Shown one piece after another: positions 25,647-35,579 of a stretch of DNA of 64,000 nucleotides. A program made the translations under genes and the position numbers. Position 1 is the stretch's first letter. Each line of letters opens with the position of its first letter. The notes under the pieces are model-generated. The model was not told the origin of the DNA. It made no database searches and saw nothing but the letters and a program-made list of their open reading frames with translations. The stretch is from Corynebacterium sanguinis (GTDB lineage: Bacteria; Actinomycetota; Actinomycetes; Mycobacteriales; Mycobacteriaceae): the NCBI RefSeq assembly GCF_007641235.1, contig NZ_CP038157.1, positions 1,488,001 through 1,552,000 on the forward strand. The letters are read 5' to 3'.

Positions 25647-26039
25647 TTAGACGCCGTTGGAAGAGGCGTACTCGTCGGCGGTCATCAGCGGGCCGGCGGC
25701 CGAGATGGTGACCTCGAAGAGCCACCCCTCGCCGAACGGGTCCTTGTTGATGATCTCGAAGTTGCCGTCGATCTCCTCGTTGACGGCGGCGACGGTGCCG
25801 CTGACGGGGGAGTAGAGGTCGGAGACGGACTTGGTGGACTCGACCTCGCCGCAGGTCTCGCCCGCGGTGACCTCGTCGCCCACCTGGGGCAGGTCAGCGA
25901 AGACGATCTCGCCGAGGCGGTCGGTGGCCACCGAGGTGATGCCGACGCGCACGACGGTGCCCTCGGCAACGTCCTGCGGAGCGTTGATCCACTCGTGGTC
26001 TTCGGAGTAGGAGAATTCTTGGGGCAGGGAGTGTGCCAT
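25647..26039 (-). CDS. gcvH: glycine cleavage system H protein
   Basis: The 130-residue lipoyl carrier starts MAHSLPQEFSYSEDHEW. Lys70 in GEVESTKSVSDLYSP carries lipoate. It shuttles the aminomethyl group from GcvP to GcvT and is reoxidised by lipoamide dehydrogenase (not in the window). The start is fixed by a 4-bp gap after gcvT and an AAGGA site overlapping the gcvT stop. Confidence 0.97.
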   Translation of the reverse strand: MAHSLPQEFSYSEDHEWINAPQDVAEGTVVRVGITSVATDRLGEIVFADLPQVGDEVTAGETCGEVESTKSVSDLYSPVSGTVAAVNEEIDGNFEIINKDPFGEGWLFEVTISAAGPLMTADEYASSNGV

Positions 26040-26043
26040 GAGC

Positions 26044-27123
26044 TTAGGAGTCCTTTCGGGAGTAGAACGGTGTCTCAACGATAGTAAACGGGTAACGGCG
26101 CCCGCGGATGTCAATTTCGACGTCGGTGCCAATTTCTGCGCGCTGCGGGTCGAGGTGGGCGAGCGCGACCGGGTAGCCCAGCGTCGGCGACGGCTGGCCG
26201 GAGGTGACCACGCCGATCTTCTCGTCGCCGATGTATACCTCGGCGCCCTCGCGCGCGGCGCGGCGATCCTGCGAGGTCAAACCCGCGATGACCACGGAGG
26301 GCTCGCGGCCGGTCAGGGCCTCCTTGCCCACGAAGTCGGCCTCCTTCTTTGCGAAGGCGCGGCCCATGCCCGCCTCCACCGGGGTGATGTCCGCGGTCAG
26401 CTCGTGGCCGTAGAGCGGCATGGAGGCCTCCAGGCGCAGCGAGTCGCGCGCGGCGAGGCCGCACGGGGTGCCGTGGCCGATAACGGCCTCCCACACAGAG
26501 GGCGCGTTGTCGAAGCTGGAGTAGATCTCGAAGCCGTCCTCGCCGGTGTAGCCGGTGCGGGCGACGATGACGTCGATGGTGTCAGCGCCCTCGCCGAGCT
26601 TCATTTCGCCGGCGGAGTAGTAGGGCAGGTCGCCAGGGGCGCCGTCGACAAGCGGCTCGAGCACCTCGAGCGCGCGCGGGCCCTGGACGGCGATGAGGGC
26701 GATCTCCTCGCTGCGGTTGGTCAGCTCGACATCGAAGTCGCCGACGCGCGACTGAAACGCCAGCCAGACGGCATCCGTGTTGGCCGCGTTGGGCACCACT
26801 AGGTAGCGGTCCTCGGCGAGCTTGTAGCTAATTAGGTCATCCAGGATGCCGCCGTCCTCGGCGACGATCATGGAGTACTTCGCCTTGCCCACCTTCAGGT
26901 TGGACAGGGAGGAAATCAGCGCGTAGTCCAAAAATGCGCCAGCGTCAGGGCCGATGACGTCGATCTCGCCCATGTGGGACAGGTCGAAGATGCCGACGTC
27001 GGAACGCACCGCGCGGTGCTCCTCGAGCTCACTGCCGTATTTTAGCGGCATGGTCCAGCCGCCGAAGTCCGTGAAGGAGGCGTTGAGCGCCTCGTGCGTG
27101 CTTTTCAGGGGTGATTCTGGCAT
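26044..27123 (-). CDS. gcvT: glycine cleavage system T protein (aminomethyltransferase)
   Basis: The chosen ATG gives 359 residues beginning MPESPLKSTHEALNASF; longer frames run into gcvP. Family motifs are FGGWTMPLKYGS, DLSHMGEIDV and ARDSLRLEASMPLYGHEL. It transfers the methylene group from aminomethyl-GcvH to tetrahydrofolate and releases ammonia. It sits 14 bp after the gcvP stop. Confidence 0.97.
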   Translation of the reverse strand: MPESPLKSTHEALNASFTDFGGWTMPLKYGSELEEHRAVRSDVGIFDLSHMGEIDVIGPDAGAFLDYALISSLSNLKVGKAKYSMIVAEDGGILDDLISYKLAEDRYLVVPNAANTDAVWLAFQSRVGDFDVELTNRSEEIALIAVQGPRALEVLEPLVDGAPGDLPYYSAGEMKLGEGADTIDVIVARTGYTGEDGFEIYSSFDNAPSVWEAVIGHGTPCGLAARDSLRLEASMPLYGHELTADITPVEAGMGRAFAKKEADFVGKEALTGREPSVVIAGLTSQDRRAAREGAEVYIGDEKIGVVTSGQPSPTLGYPVALAHLDPQRAEIGTDVEIDIRGRRYPFTIVETPFYSRKDS

Positions 27124-27137
27124 GGTATAAGCCTTTC

Positions 27138-30014
27138 CTACTTGGAGTTTTCTTCGGTGACTACCACGTCGACCTCTTCGACGGCATCGGGCTCGATGTC
27201 GAAGGCCTCGGGCGGCGGGCAGGCGCACTGCAGGTTGCGGTCGCCGTAGGCCTCGTCGATGCGGCGCACCGGCGGGAAGTACTTGTTGTGGATCAGGTTC
27301 GGCACAGGGTAGGCCGCCTGCTCGCGCGAGAACTCGTACGGCCACTCGCTGCGCGCGACGCTATAGGCGGTGTACGGGGAGTTGTGCACGACGGACTTCT
27401 CGTACTCGATGGTGCCGTCGACGATCTCCTGGATCTCGGCGCGGATGCTGCGCATCGCTTCGATGAAGCGTTTCAGCTCGGCGAGGTCCTCGGACTCGGT
27501 GGGTTCGACCATGAGCGTTCCCGCCACGGGGAAGGCCAGGGTCGGGGCGTGGAAGCCGTAGTCCACCAGGCGCTTGGCCACGTCGGTGGCGGTGACGCCG
27601 GATTCGGCGGCGATGCCGTTGAGGTCGAGGATGCACTCATGGCCGACCAGTCCGGCGTTGCCGGTGTAGAGGATCGGGTAGGAGTCTTTGAGCTCGTTGA
27701 CGAGGTAGTTCGCCGCCAAGACTGCGTTCTGGGTGGCCTTCTTCAGCCCCTCGGCGCCCGACATAGCGATATACGCCCACGAGATCGGCAAAACGCCGGC
27801 CGAGCCGTAGGTGGTCGACGAGATCGGCACTCCCGCGCCTTCCGGCACGTCGGTGGATGCGTGCTCGCGGGAGACCTGGGGGTCGGCCGGCAGGAAGGGC
27901 ACGAGGTGCTCCGCCACGCCGATCGGGCCGACGCCCGGGCCGCCGCCACCGTGCGGGATGGTGAACGTCTTGTGCAGATTCAGGTGGCTGACATCGCCGC
28001 CGAAGTCCCCCGGGCGGCCGATGCCGGTCAGGGCGTTCATGTTGGCGCCGTCGATGTAGACCTGCCCGCCGGCGGCGTGGACCTTGTCGGCGACGGTCTG
28101 GACCGTGTCTTCGTACACGCCGTGCGTCGAGGGGTAGGTCAGCATGATCGCCGCGACGCGTCCGGCGTGCTGCTCCAGCTTGGCGTCGAGATCCGCGATG
28201 TCGATGGAGCCGTCGGCGGCAGTCTTAATGACGGCGACGCGCAGGTTGGCCAGCGTCGCCGAGGCGGCGTTCGTGCCGTGCGCGGAGGCCGGGATGAGGC
28301 AGATGTCGCGTTCGGAATCGCCGTTGGCGACGTGGTAGCGGCGGATGGCCAACAGGCCGGCCAGTTCGCCCGTGGCGCCGGAGTTCGGCTGGACACTCAC
28401 GGCCGCGTAGCCGGTGAGTTCAACGAGCCAGTCGGACAGCTCGGTGATCAGCTCGCGCCAGCCCTCGGTGTACTCGTCGGGGGTGAACGGGTGCACGTTG
28501 GCGAAACCCGGCCAAGTGATGGACTCCAGGCCCGCGGTGGGATTGAGCTTCATCGTGCACGACCCCAGCGGGATCATGGTGCGATCCAGCGCAAGATCCT
28601 TATCGCCCAGGGTGCGGATGTAGCGCATCATCTGGGTCTCGGAGTGGATGGCGTTGAACGTCTCGTGCGTCAGGAAGTCGGTGGTGCGTGCGAGCTCCTC
28701 CGGCAACGTGCTGTCGCCGACGGTAACGGTGCCGCCGAACGCCTCGACGAGCACACGCAGGTCCTCGTCCTCGGTGTCCTCGCCGAAGCTGACCACGACG
28801 GTGTCGGCGCCGATGGTGCGCACGAGGTAGCCCTTGTCGGCCAGCGACTGCTTGATTTCCGCGGCCCGGCCAGGCACGTCCACGGCGACGGTGTCGAAGA
28901 AGTGCGCGTGGCGCACGGTGCCTTCGCTAATCGACGCCGCAAAGCTCGCAGCCCGGTCATGAACGGCCTTAGCGATCTCGGTGAGCCCCTGGGGCCCGTG
29001 GTAGACGGCGTACATCGACGCCGTCACCGCGAGCAGGGCCTGGGCGGTGCAGATGTTGGACGTCGCGCGCTCGCGGCGAATGTGCTGCTCGCGTGTCTGC
29101 AGCGCCAGGCGGTAAGCCGGATAGCCCTCAGCGTCGACGGACACGCCTACGAGGCGGCCAGGCATCTGGCGCTTGAGCTTGTCGGACACCGCCATGTACG
29201 CGGCGTGCGGGCCGCCGTAGAACAGCGGCACGCCGAAGCGCTGGGTGGTGCCGATGGCGATGTCGGCGCCGAGCTTGCCCGGGGACTCGAGAAGCGTGAG
29301 CGCGAGGATGTCGGCGTCGACGGCGGCGAGGCCACCGCGCTCGTGGATGGCCTCGATGATCGGGCGCGGGTCGAGGATGTCGCCCTCGGTGCCCGGGTAG
29401 GCTAGCACGACGCCAACGAGATCCTCGCCGACGATGCCCTGGGAAAGGTCAGCGACCTCGACTTCGAGGTCGATGGCTCGGGCGCGCTCGGAGGCGACGG
29501 CGATGACCTGCGGGTGCAGGCGGGCGTCGAGAAGCACTCGGCGGCCCTTCTTCACCGCGCGCGACATCAGGCCGATGGCCTCGCCGGCGGCGGAGGCTTC
29601 GTCGAGAAGCGAGGCGTTAGACACGGGCAGGCCGGTGAGGTCTTGCACCATGGTCTGGAAGTTCAGCAGCGCCTCGAGGCGTCCCTGGGAAATCTCGGGC
29701 TGGTAGGGGGTGTAGGCGGTGTACCAGCCGGCGTCCTCCACGACACCGCGGCGGATCACCGGCGGGGTCAGGGTGGAGGAGAACCCCTGGCCGTAGAAGG
29801 CCTTGAGAACGACGTTTTTGTCGGCCAGTTCACGCAGGCGGGTCTGCGCCTGCTGCTCACTCAACGCCGGCGGAAGGGTGATCTCTTTTCTCGCCTTGAT
29901 GCCGGGCGGCATGGCCGTGTCAACGAGAGCTTCGACGCTGTCGTATCCCAAGGCTGCGAGCATCTCCTGCTCTTCAGCTTGGTCGGGCCCGATGTGACGG
30001 GAAATGAAATCCAA
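27138..30014 (-). CDS. gcvP: glycine dehydrogenase (decarboxylating), P protein; TTG start
   Basis: The start is TTG at 30012-30014, giving (M)DFISRHIGPDQAEEQ. It is supported by AAGGAG exactly 6 nt upstream (30021-30026) and by the family N-terminus FISRHIGP. The 958-residue length fits the single-chain P protein. The PLP lysine is Lys682 in HLNLHKTFTIPHGGGGPG. It decarboxylates glycine and loads the aminomethyl group on GcvH. It is the first gene of gcvPTH-lipBA. I found no glycine riboswitch upstream. Confidence 0.96.
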   Translation of the reverse strand: MDFISRHIGPDQAEEQEMLAALGYDSVEALVDTAMPPGIKARKEITLPPALSEQQAQTRLRELADKNVVLKAFYGQGFSSTLTPPVIRRGVVEDAGWYTAYTPYQPEISQGRLEALLNFQTMVQDLTGLPVSNASLLDEASAAGEAIGLMSRAVKKGRRVLLDARLHPQVIAVASERARAIDLEVEVADLSQGIVGEDLVGVVLAYPGTEGDILDPRPIIEAIHERGGLAAVDADILALTLLESPGKLGADIAIGTTQRFGVPLFYGGPHAAYMAVSDKLKRQMPGRLVGVSVDAEGYPAYRLALQTREQHIRRERATSNICTAQALLAVTASMYAVYHGPQGLTEIAKAVHDRAASFAASISEGTVRHAHFFDTVAVDVPGRAAEIKQSLADKGYLVRTIGADTVVVSFGEDTEDEDLRVLVEAFGGTVTVGDSTLPEELARTTDFLTHETFNAIHSETQMMRYIRTLGDKDLALDRTMIPLGSCTMKLNPTAGLESITWPGFANVHPFTPDEYTEGWRELITELSDWLVELTGYAAVSVQPNSGATGELAGLLAIRRYHVANGDSERDICLIPASAHGTNAASATLANLRVAVIKTAADGSIDIADLDAKLEQHAGRVAAIMLTYPSTHGVYEDTVQTVADKVHAAGGQVYIDGANMNALTGIGRPGDFGGDVSHLNLHKTFTIPHGGGGPGVGPIGVAEHLVPFLPADPQVSREHASTDVPEGAGVPISSTTYGSAGVLPISWAYIAMSGAEGLKKATQNAVLAANYLVNELKDSYPILYTGNAGLVGHECILDLNGIAAESGVTATDVAKRLVDYGFHAPTLAFPVAGTLMVEPTESEDLAELKRFIEAMRSIRAEIQEIVDGTIEYEKSVVHNSPYTAYSVARSEWPYEFSREQAAYPVPNLIHNKYFPPVRRIDEAYGDRNLQCACPPPEAFDIEPDAVEEVDVVVTEENSK

Positions 30015-30130
30015 CGCGTTCTCCTTGAATCGGGGGTGCAGTGTTACCAACAGTTTAACGAGTCCTCCGACACAGTCGCGTGCGGTTGGTGGCATAAGCC
30101 ACACCTAGGCCTCTGTACTGGGAAAACAAT

Positions 30131-30160
30131 GGCCTCCCCGGTGTGAAAACCGGGGAGGCC
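30131..30160 (-). terminator. terminator of aceF
   Basis: GGCCTCCCCGGT (30131-30142) and ACCGGGGAGGCC (30149-30160) form a perfect 12-bp stem with a 6-nt loop. On the minus strand ATTGTTTT follows. It separates aceF from gcvP. Confidence 0.9.
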
Positions 30161-30180
30161 AAGGTGACGCGGGGTTGAGC

Positions 30181-32376
30181 TTAGAGCCCCAGATCGTCTT
30201 CGAACGCGGCGGTTTCGATGCGGTCGCGGATCGTGGTGACGAAGCGTCCGGCGTCGGCGCCGTCGACAAGCTGGTGGTCGTAGGTGAACGGCAGGTAGGT
30301 CATCTGACGGATCGCGATAGCGTCCACGCCGTTGTCGGTGACAACAACCGGGCGCTTCTCAATCGCGGCGGTGCCCAAGATTCCGGCCTGCGGCGGGGTG
30401 AGGATCGGCGTGTCTAGCATCGCGCCGGACGAGCCGATGTTGGTCACCGTAAACGTTGCACCGGAGAGGTCATCCGGGCGCAGCTTCTTGTTGCGCGCGC
30501 GCTCAGCCAGATCGGCGATGCCCTTGGCGATGTCGGCCAGGTTCATCTTCTCGACGTTCTTCAGCACCGGCACGAGCAGCCCCTGCGGGGTGTCCACGGC
30601 GATACCGATGTTGACGTCCGCGTGGTAGGTGATCTCCTTGGCCTCGGCGTTGTAGGACGCGTTGACGTTGGGGTGGGAGACCAGGGCCTCGGCGGCAGCT
30701 TTGACGAAGAACGCCAGGTAGGTGATATTGACGCCGTACTTCTCCACGAACTTCGGCTTCACCTTCTTGCGCAGGGCAGCGACAGCGGTGACGTCGACTT
30801 CCTGGACGTGGGTGAGCTGCGCGGTGGTCTGCAGCGACTCGACCATCTTCGTCGCCGTGATCTGGCGGATACGCGAGACCTTCTGCGTGGTGCCAATGAG
30901 CTCCTGCTTGGAGGAGTCGACACCAGCGGTGGACCAGTTCGAGCGCGGGTCCTTGGAAGCCGGCGCCTTATCGGCGGCCGCCTCGCTGGAGGAGTCGCTC
31001 GAGGCGCCGCTCGCGGCCTCAGCGGCGGCGAGGACGTCCTGCTTGCGGATGCGCCCGCCCACGCCGGTGCCCTCGATCGAGTTCAGGTCGATGCCGTGCT
31101 TGTCGGCGAGCTTGCGCACCAGCGGGGTGACATACGGAACCTTGTCGCCGCGGTTGTCCAGCTTCGTCGACGCGGCAGACGCGTTGGTGGCCTCCTCGTC
31201 GGCGCTGTCCTTCTTGGCGTCCTGCTCAGAGCGCTCGTTGGCGGCGGAACCAGCAGCGGCCTTGTCGTCCTGCTTGGGCTCTTCCTTCTCATCTTCCTCG
31301 GCAGGCTCCTCAGCCGCAGCCTCGGACTCTGGGGTGTCCTCGCTGGAGTCGCCCGCGGCGGCTTCCGCGTCGCCGATAATGGCGATTGTCTCGCCGACCT
31401 CGACGGTGTCGTCCTCCTTGGCGAGGATCTCCAGGATGGTGCCCTCGACAGGGGAGGGAATCTCGGTGTCAACCTTGTCGGTGGAAACCTCGAGCAGCGG
31501 CTCGTCGACCTCGACGATGTCACCGACCTGCTTCAGCCAAGTGGTGATGGTGCCCTCAGTGACGGACTCGCCGAGCTCGGGCATCTCGACCTTGGTGGAC
31601 TCGCCGGAGCCCTTCAGGTTGGTTGCGGAGGAGTTCTTCTCGTCCTTCTTCGGCGCGTCCTCCGGGTTGGTGCCCTCACCTGCGGCGGAGTTGTCCTCGG
31701 TGACCTCTTCGTCGGCGTCTGCGACGTTGTCCTCACCGCGGTTGGTCTGCTCGGGCTCGTCGGATGCTGCGGAGGCACCGGCATCTGCGTCGCCGACGCG
31801 GGCGATGACGGCGCCGACCTCGACGGTGTCGTCTTCCTCAGCGAGGATCTCAACGAGTGTGCCCGAAACCGGCGAGGGGATCTCGGTGTCAACCTTGTCG
31901 GTGGAGACCTCGAGCAGTGGCTCGTCGACCTCGACGATGTCGCCGACCTGCTTCAGCCAGGTGGTGATGGTGCCCTCGGTGACGGACTCGCCCAGCTCCG
32001 GCATCTCGACGTCGGTGGCGGAACCGGATGCGGGCTTGTCGGCCTTCTTGGCCGGAGCCTGCTCTTCCTTTTCTTCCTCCTGGGCAGGAGCCTCGGACTC
32101 GTCAGAATCGTCGGCGGAATCGCCAGACGGCGCCTCGCCCTCTTCACCAATTATTGCGATGGTCTCGCCGACCTCGACGGTGTCGTCTTCCTGCGCCTTG
32201 ATCTCAAGGATCACACCTGCGACGGGTGACGGGATTTCGGTGTCGACCTTGTCCGTGGAGACCTCGAGCAGCGGCTCGTCGACGTCAACGGTGTCGCCGA
32301 CCTCCTTCAGCCACGTGGTGATTGTGCCTTCGGTTACCGATTCGCCCAGCTCGGGCATCTCTACTGAGTGCGCCAT
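30181..32376 (-). CDS. aceF: dihydrolipoamide acyltransferase (E2) with three lipoyl domains
   Basis: The 731 residues contain three near-identical lipoyl domains with lipoate lysines Lys43, Lys161 and Lys301 (each in STDKVDTEIPSP), joined by Ala/Glu/Asp-rich linkers. A peripheral-subunit-binding domain follows (TPLVRKLADKHGIDLNSIEG), then the acyltransferase domain with HQLVDGADAGRF. In corynebacteria this E2 serves pyruvate dehydrogenase and also the mixed oxoglutarate dehydrogenase complex with OdhA. It is often annotated sucB. Its lipoate comes from LipBA encoded downstream, but it is a separate transcription unit by its own terminator. Confidence 0.93.
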   Translation of the reverse strand: MAHSVEMPELGESVTEGTITTWLKEVGDTVDVDEPLLEVSTDKVDTEIPSPVAGVILEIKAQEDDTVEVGETIAIIGEEGEAPSGDSADDSDESEAPAQEEEKEEQAPAKKADKPASGSATDVEMPELGESVTEGTITTWLKQVGDIVEVDEPLLEVSTDKVDTEIPSPVSGTLVEILAEEDDTVEVGAVIARVGDADAGASAASDEPEQTNRGEDNVADADEEVTEDNSAAGEGTNPEDAPKKDEKNSSATNLKGSGESTKVEMPELGESVTEGTITTWLKQVGDIVEVDEPLLEVSTDKVDTEIPSPVEGTILEILAKEDDTVEVGETIAIIGDAEAAAGDSSEDTPESEAAAEEPAEEDEKEEPKQDDKAAAGSAANERSEQDAKKDSADEEATNASAASTKLDNRGDKVPYVTPLVRKLADKHGIDLNSIEGTGVGGRIRKQDVLAAAEAASGASSDSSSEAAADKAPASKDPRSNWSTAGVDSSKQELIGTTQKVSRIRQITATKMVESLQTTAQLTHVQEVDVTAVAALRKKVKPKFVEKYGVNITYLAFFVKAAAEALVSHPNVNASYNAEAKEITYHADVNIGIAVDTPQGLLVPVLKNVEKMNLADIAKGIADLAERARNKKLRPDDLSGATFTVTNIGSSGAMLDTPILTPPQAGILGTAAIEKRPVVVTDNGVDAIAIRQMTYLPFTYDHQLVDGADAGRFVTTIRDRIETAAFEDDLGL

Positions 32377-32467
32377 GGTTTCTGTCTCCTCGCAGGTAAT
32401 TTACGACGTCATCTTCAAGGCTTTAGAGTACCCGTTTCCCGGGTGTGCTGTTGGTCACGGGGGGTCG

Positions 32468-32473
32468 TATGAT
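32468..32473 (+). promoter_or_regulatory. -10 hexamer TATGAT before the 32.5-kb gene
   Basis: TATGAT ends 7 nt before GTG 32481. This favours that GTG as a leaderless start, since the ATG codons at 32469 and 32472 lie inside the hexamer. Confidence 0.45.
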
Positions 32474-32480
32474 GAGTTGC

Positions 32481-32876
32481 GTGTTCAACCTATTCGGCAA
32501 GCGGAAATCCTCCTCGCCGCTCAAGCCCCCGCGCGCTCCCGGGGAGACGATCCGCCCGGACGACGCGCAGTACCTGCGCCAGTGGGTCGCGGGTCGCGCC
32601 TACGTCGAGGGTTTCGTAGAGCCGGAGACCGTGGTCAACGAAATGTCCGTCGTGCTTGTCGACGAAGCCGGCAACTTCACCCGCCGCCGCATCGGCGGCC
32701 CGAAAGGCATCGACGCCGTAGCCAAGCTTCTGGGCATCACGCTTTACGACGTCGAGGAGACGGGCTACCCGGAGCGCATGCGCAAGAAGATGGAGCAGGA
32801 GCGCATCCTGCGCCGGCGCGCCGAGCAAAGGCAACGCCGCGCGAAGTTCGAGCGCGGCGAAGACCCTTTCAGCTAA
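32481..32876 (+). CDS. conserved hypothetical protein (131 aa; sometimes labelled oxidoreductase)
   Basis: The GTG start gives (M)FNLFGKRKSSSPLK. In-frame ATGs at 32469 and 32472 are alternatives but overlap the -10 box. The core FVEPETVVNEMSVVLVDEAGNFTRRRIGGPKG is strand-rich, and the C-terminus is a long charged helix (RMRKKMEQERILRRRAEQRQ). There is no nucleotide-binding motif that would support an oxidoreductase label. It lies between aceF (divergent) and pepB (convergent, stops directly adjacent). Confidence 0.7.
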   Translation: MFNLFGKRKSSSPLKPPRAPGETIRPDDAQYLRQWVAGRAYVEGFVEPETVVNEMSVVLVDEAGNFTRRRIGGPKGIDAVAKLLGITLYDVEETGYPERMRKKMEQERILRRRAEQRQRRAKFERGEDPFS

Positions 32877-34352
32877 CTACTTGCCAGCCAGCTCGCTCAG
32901 CGCCTCCACGATGGTGCGCACCGGCGTGCCCGTGGCGCGCTTCGGCGTGTAGCCGTGCACACTCCCGGTGTTCCAGGACGGCCCGGCGATGTCCATGTGC
33001 ACCCACTGCGTGTCATCGTGGATGAATCGGGACAGGTAGAGCCCAGCGTAGAGCATGCCGCCGTTGCGGGAATTGTGCACGTTGCGCATATCGGCGATCG
33101 GGGAGCGCAGCTCCCCCTCCTGCTCCACTAGCAGCGGCATGGCCCAGGCGTTCTCGCCGACTTCGCGGCCGATCTCGGCGACGCGGTCGCGGAATTCGTC
33201 GCTGCCCATGACCGCGGTGGTGCGGGTGCCCAGCGCCACCATTTGCGCGCCGGTCAGCGTGGCGACCTCGATAAGGTAGTCGGGGGCATCTTCGGAAGCG
33301 CGGGCGAGGGCGTCGGCAAGCACGAGGCGCCCCTCGGCATCGGTGTTGAGAACCTCGCTGGTCAGCCCACCGTAGTGGGTGATCACGTCACCGGGGCGCG
33401 TGGCGCTGCCCGAGGGCATGTTCTCCGCCAGCGGCAGCCATGCTTCGATGCGCGCGTTGACGCCGAGGCGCGCGGCGGCGGCGATGGAGGCCAGCTGAGC
33501 GGCCGAGCCGCCCATGTCGGAAATCATGTCCTCCATCTGCGGCGCGGGCTTCAGCGAAATCCCGCCAGTATCGAACGTGATGCCCTTGCCCACCAGAGCA
33601 ATCGCGCGTGACGACGCCCCCTCGGTGCCGTCCCACACCAGATGAACGAGCCGCGGCGGGCGCGCGGAGCCCTGGCCCACGGCGACGATGCCGCCGAACC
33701 CGTTGGCCGCGAGGTACTCCTCGTCGTAGACCTCCACGTCAAGCCCGCACTGGCCGGCGACTTCCTCCATGATGCGCGCGTAGGTCTCCGGGTAGAGGAA
33801 GTTGCCGGGGGTGTTGACCAAGTCGCGGGCGAGCAGCGCGGATTCGGCGATGATGAGGGCGCGGTCGAACTCCGCGCGGGACTCGGCGGAGTCGCTACCG
33901 ACGACGGTGATGCGCGTCGGCGCGGTCTCCTCCTCCGGCTGGGCCTTCAGCCCCGTGTAGCTGTAGCCGCCGAGTAGGAGCCCCTCGACGATGGGGCGGA
34001 TGCCCAGCTCGGTGGTGATCGTGGCGCGCTCGACGCCGGTGAGGTTGCGTGCGAGAGCGCCGGCGGCGCGGCGCACGGCGTCTTCGTCGATCTCATCGGA
34101 GTCGCCGAGGCCGAAGGACAGCGTCAGGTGGTCGTCGATAAGCAAGCGGCTCACTTCGCCCTGCTTGCCTCGCGCGCCGACGGCCTCGAGGCTCTCCAGC
34201 AGTCCCTGGGCGGCGAGCGCCGTGACCGGCAGCTCCAGACCGTCGCTAGTGGATACGGGCACGAGCGCAACACCCGGATCAGCCGGAACCTCCGTGGCGA
34301 ATTCCAGCTCAACGGTGGTGCCGCGTGCCGGCAGCGAAACCTCGAACGTCAT
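32877..34352 (-). CDS. pepB: leucyl aminopeptidase (M17)
   Basis: The 491-residue cytosolic peptidase has the M17 signature NTDAEGRL and the metal- and substrate-binding segments [17 protein letters not shown] and [10 protein letters not shown]. It removes N-terminal residues such as leucine from peptides using two divalent metals and works as a hexamer. It is divergent from ilvE (85 bp). The stop abuts the stop of the small gene at 32481. Confidence 0.96.
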   Translation of the reverse strand: MTFEVSLPARGTTVELEFATEVPADPGVALVPVSTSDGLELPVTALAAQGLLESLEAVGARGKQGEVSRLLIDDHLTLSFGLGDSDEIDEDAVRRAAGALARNLTGVERATITTELGIRPIVEGLLLGGYSYTGLKAQPEEETAPTRITVVGSDSAESRAEFDRALIIAESALLARDLVNTPGNFLYPETYARIMEEVAGQCGLDVEVYDEEYLAANGFGGIVAVGQGSARPPRLVHLVWDGTEGASSRAIALVGKGITFDTGGISLKPAPQMEDMISDMGGSAAQLASIAAAARLGVNARIEAWLPLAENMPSGSATRPGDVITHYGGLTSEVLNTDAEGRLVLADALARASEDAPDYLIEVATLTGAQMVALGTRTTAVMGSDEFRDRVAEIGREVGENAWAMPLLVEQEGELRSPIADMRNVHNSRNGGMLYAGLYLSRFIHDDTQWVHMDIAGPSWNTGSVHGYTPKRATGTPVRTIVEALSELAGK

Positions 34353-34423
34353 TTACAACCAATCCTTTCTTCCTGGGGAAATCGGAAAGTTTATTTCTAA
34401 TCAACCGTACCGTGTCAAAGGAG

Positions 34424-34429
34424 TAGAGT
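34424..34429 (+). promoter_or_regulatory. -10 hexamer TAGAGT of ilvE
   Basis: TAGAGT ends 8 nt before the ATG at 34438. AAAGGAG overlaps its upstream side but is 14 nt from the ATG, too far for a normal ribosome-binding site, so a leaderless message is favoured. Confidence 0.5.
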
Positions 34430-34437
34430 ATGTTCGC

Positions 34438-35574
34438 ATGACCACCCTGAACTCCACTGAATTCACTGTCACGAACAACCCCAACCCAACTCCGGACGCC
34501 GAGCGCGCCGAGGTTTTGCGGGAGCCGAAGTTCGGGCAGGTATTCACCGACCACATGGTCTCCATTGATTGGAGCAGGGAACGCGGTTGGCACGATCCGC
34601 AGGTCCGCCGCTACGGGCCGATCTCGCTCGACCCCGCGGCGAGCGTGCTGCACTACGGCCAGGCGATCTTCGAGGGCTTGAAGGCGTATCGTAACCGCGG
34701 CGGTGGGATCACTACGTTCCGCCCCGAGCAGAACGCCGCGCGCATGCGCTCGTCCGCGCGCCGACTCGCCATGCCGGAGCTTCCCGACGAGCTGTTTCTG
34801 GAGTCGCTGCGTCAGCTCGTCACCATCGACGAAGCGTGGGTCCCCGAAGCCGGCGGGGAATCGTCTCTGTACCTGCGCCCGTTCATGATCGCTAACGAGG
34901 CATCCCTTGGTGTCAAGCCGTCCTCGTCCTACACCTTCTACGTCATTGCCTCGCCGGTTGGCGCGTACTTCCGCGGCGGCGTGAAGCCGGTGTCGGTGTG
35001 GATCTCCGAGGACTACGTGCGCGCCGCGCCGGGCGGCACCGGCGACGCGAAGTTCGCCGGCAACTACGCCGCGTCCCTGCTCGCGCAGGCCCAGGCGGAG
35101 CAGAAGGGCTGCGACCAGGTCGTGTGGCTCGACGCCATCGAGCGCTCCTACATCGAAGAGATGGGCGGCATGAACCTGATGTTCGTCTACGGGTCCGAGG
35201 ACTCTGCCGAGGGCGTCACCATCGTCACCCCGTCGCTGTCTGGCTCGCTGTTGCCGGGTATCACCCGCGACTCCATCCTGCAGGTGGCAAAGGACCTCGG
35301 CTACGGCACCGAGGAGCGTCGCATCACTGTCGATCAGTGGCGCGACGGTGTCGCCTCCGGCGAGATCACCGAGACGCTGGCTTGCGGCACCGCGGCCGTG
35401 ATCACGCCTGTGGGCAAGGTGTTGTCCAACTCCGGCGAGTTCACCATCGGCGGCAACGAGGCGGGCGATGTGAGCATGAAGCTGCGCAAGCAGCTGCGCG
35501 CCATCCAGGAAGGCGAGGTCGAGGACACCCACGGGTGGAACCATGTGCTCGTCGAGGCGCCCGCCACCGCGTAG
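34438..35574 (+). CDS. ilvE: branched-chain amino acid aminotransferase
   Basis: The ATG gives [14 protein letters not shown] and 378 residues; the much longer open frame upstream is an antisense shadow of pepB. Family motifs are [15 protein letters not shown], the PLP lysine region [13 protein letters not shown] and [12 protein letters not shown]. It transfers amino groups between glutamate and the 2-oxoacids of leucine, isoleucine and valine. It converges on cobT with five bases between stops. Confidence 0.97.
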   Translation: MTTLNSTEFTVTNNPNPTPDAERAEVLREPKFGQVFTDHMVSIDWSRERGWHDPQVRRYGPISLDPAASVLHYGQAIFEGLKAYRNRGGGITTFRPEQNAARMRSSARRLAMPELPDELFLESLRQLVTIDEAWVPEAGGESSLYLRPFMIANEASLGVKPSSSYTFYVIASPVGAYFRGGVKPVSVWISEDYVRAAPGGTGDAKFAGNYAASLLAQAQAEQKGCDQVVWLDAIERSYIEEMGGMNLMFVYGSEDSAEGVTIVTPSLSGSLLPGITRDSILQVAKDLGYGTEERRITVDQWRDGVASGEITETLACGTAAVITPVGKVLSNSGEFTIGGNEAGDVSMKLRKQLRAIQEGEVEDTHGWNHVLVEAPATA

Positions 35575-35579
35575 CTGCC

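Noticed and set aside
27111..29405. Plus-strand open frame of 764 codons over gcvP
   Set aside because: Antisense shadow of a GC-rich gene; gcvP shows clear family motifs in the other frame.
30015..30130. Glycine riboswitch upstream of gcvP
   Set aside because: The conserved tandem glycine aptamer motifs are not present; only a small GTGGC-TTAT-GCCAC inverted repeat is seen.
30722..33025. Long plus-strand open frame (767 codons) over aceF
   Set aside because: It is the antisense shadow of the three lipoyl domains and acidic linkers of aceF; its translation is Ser/Thr-rich low complexity with no domain.
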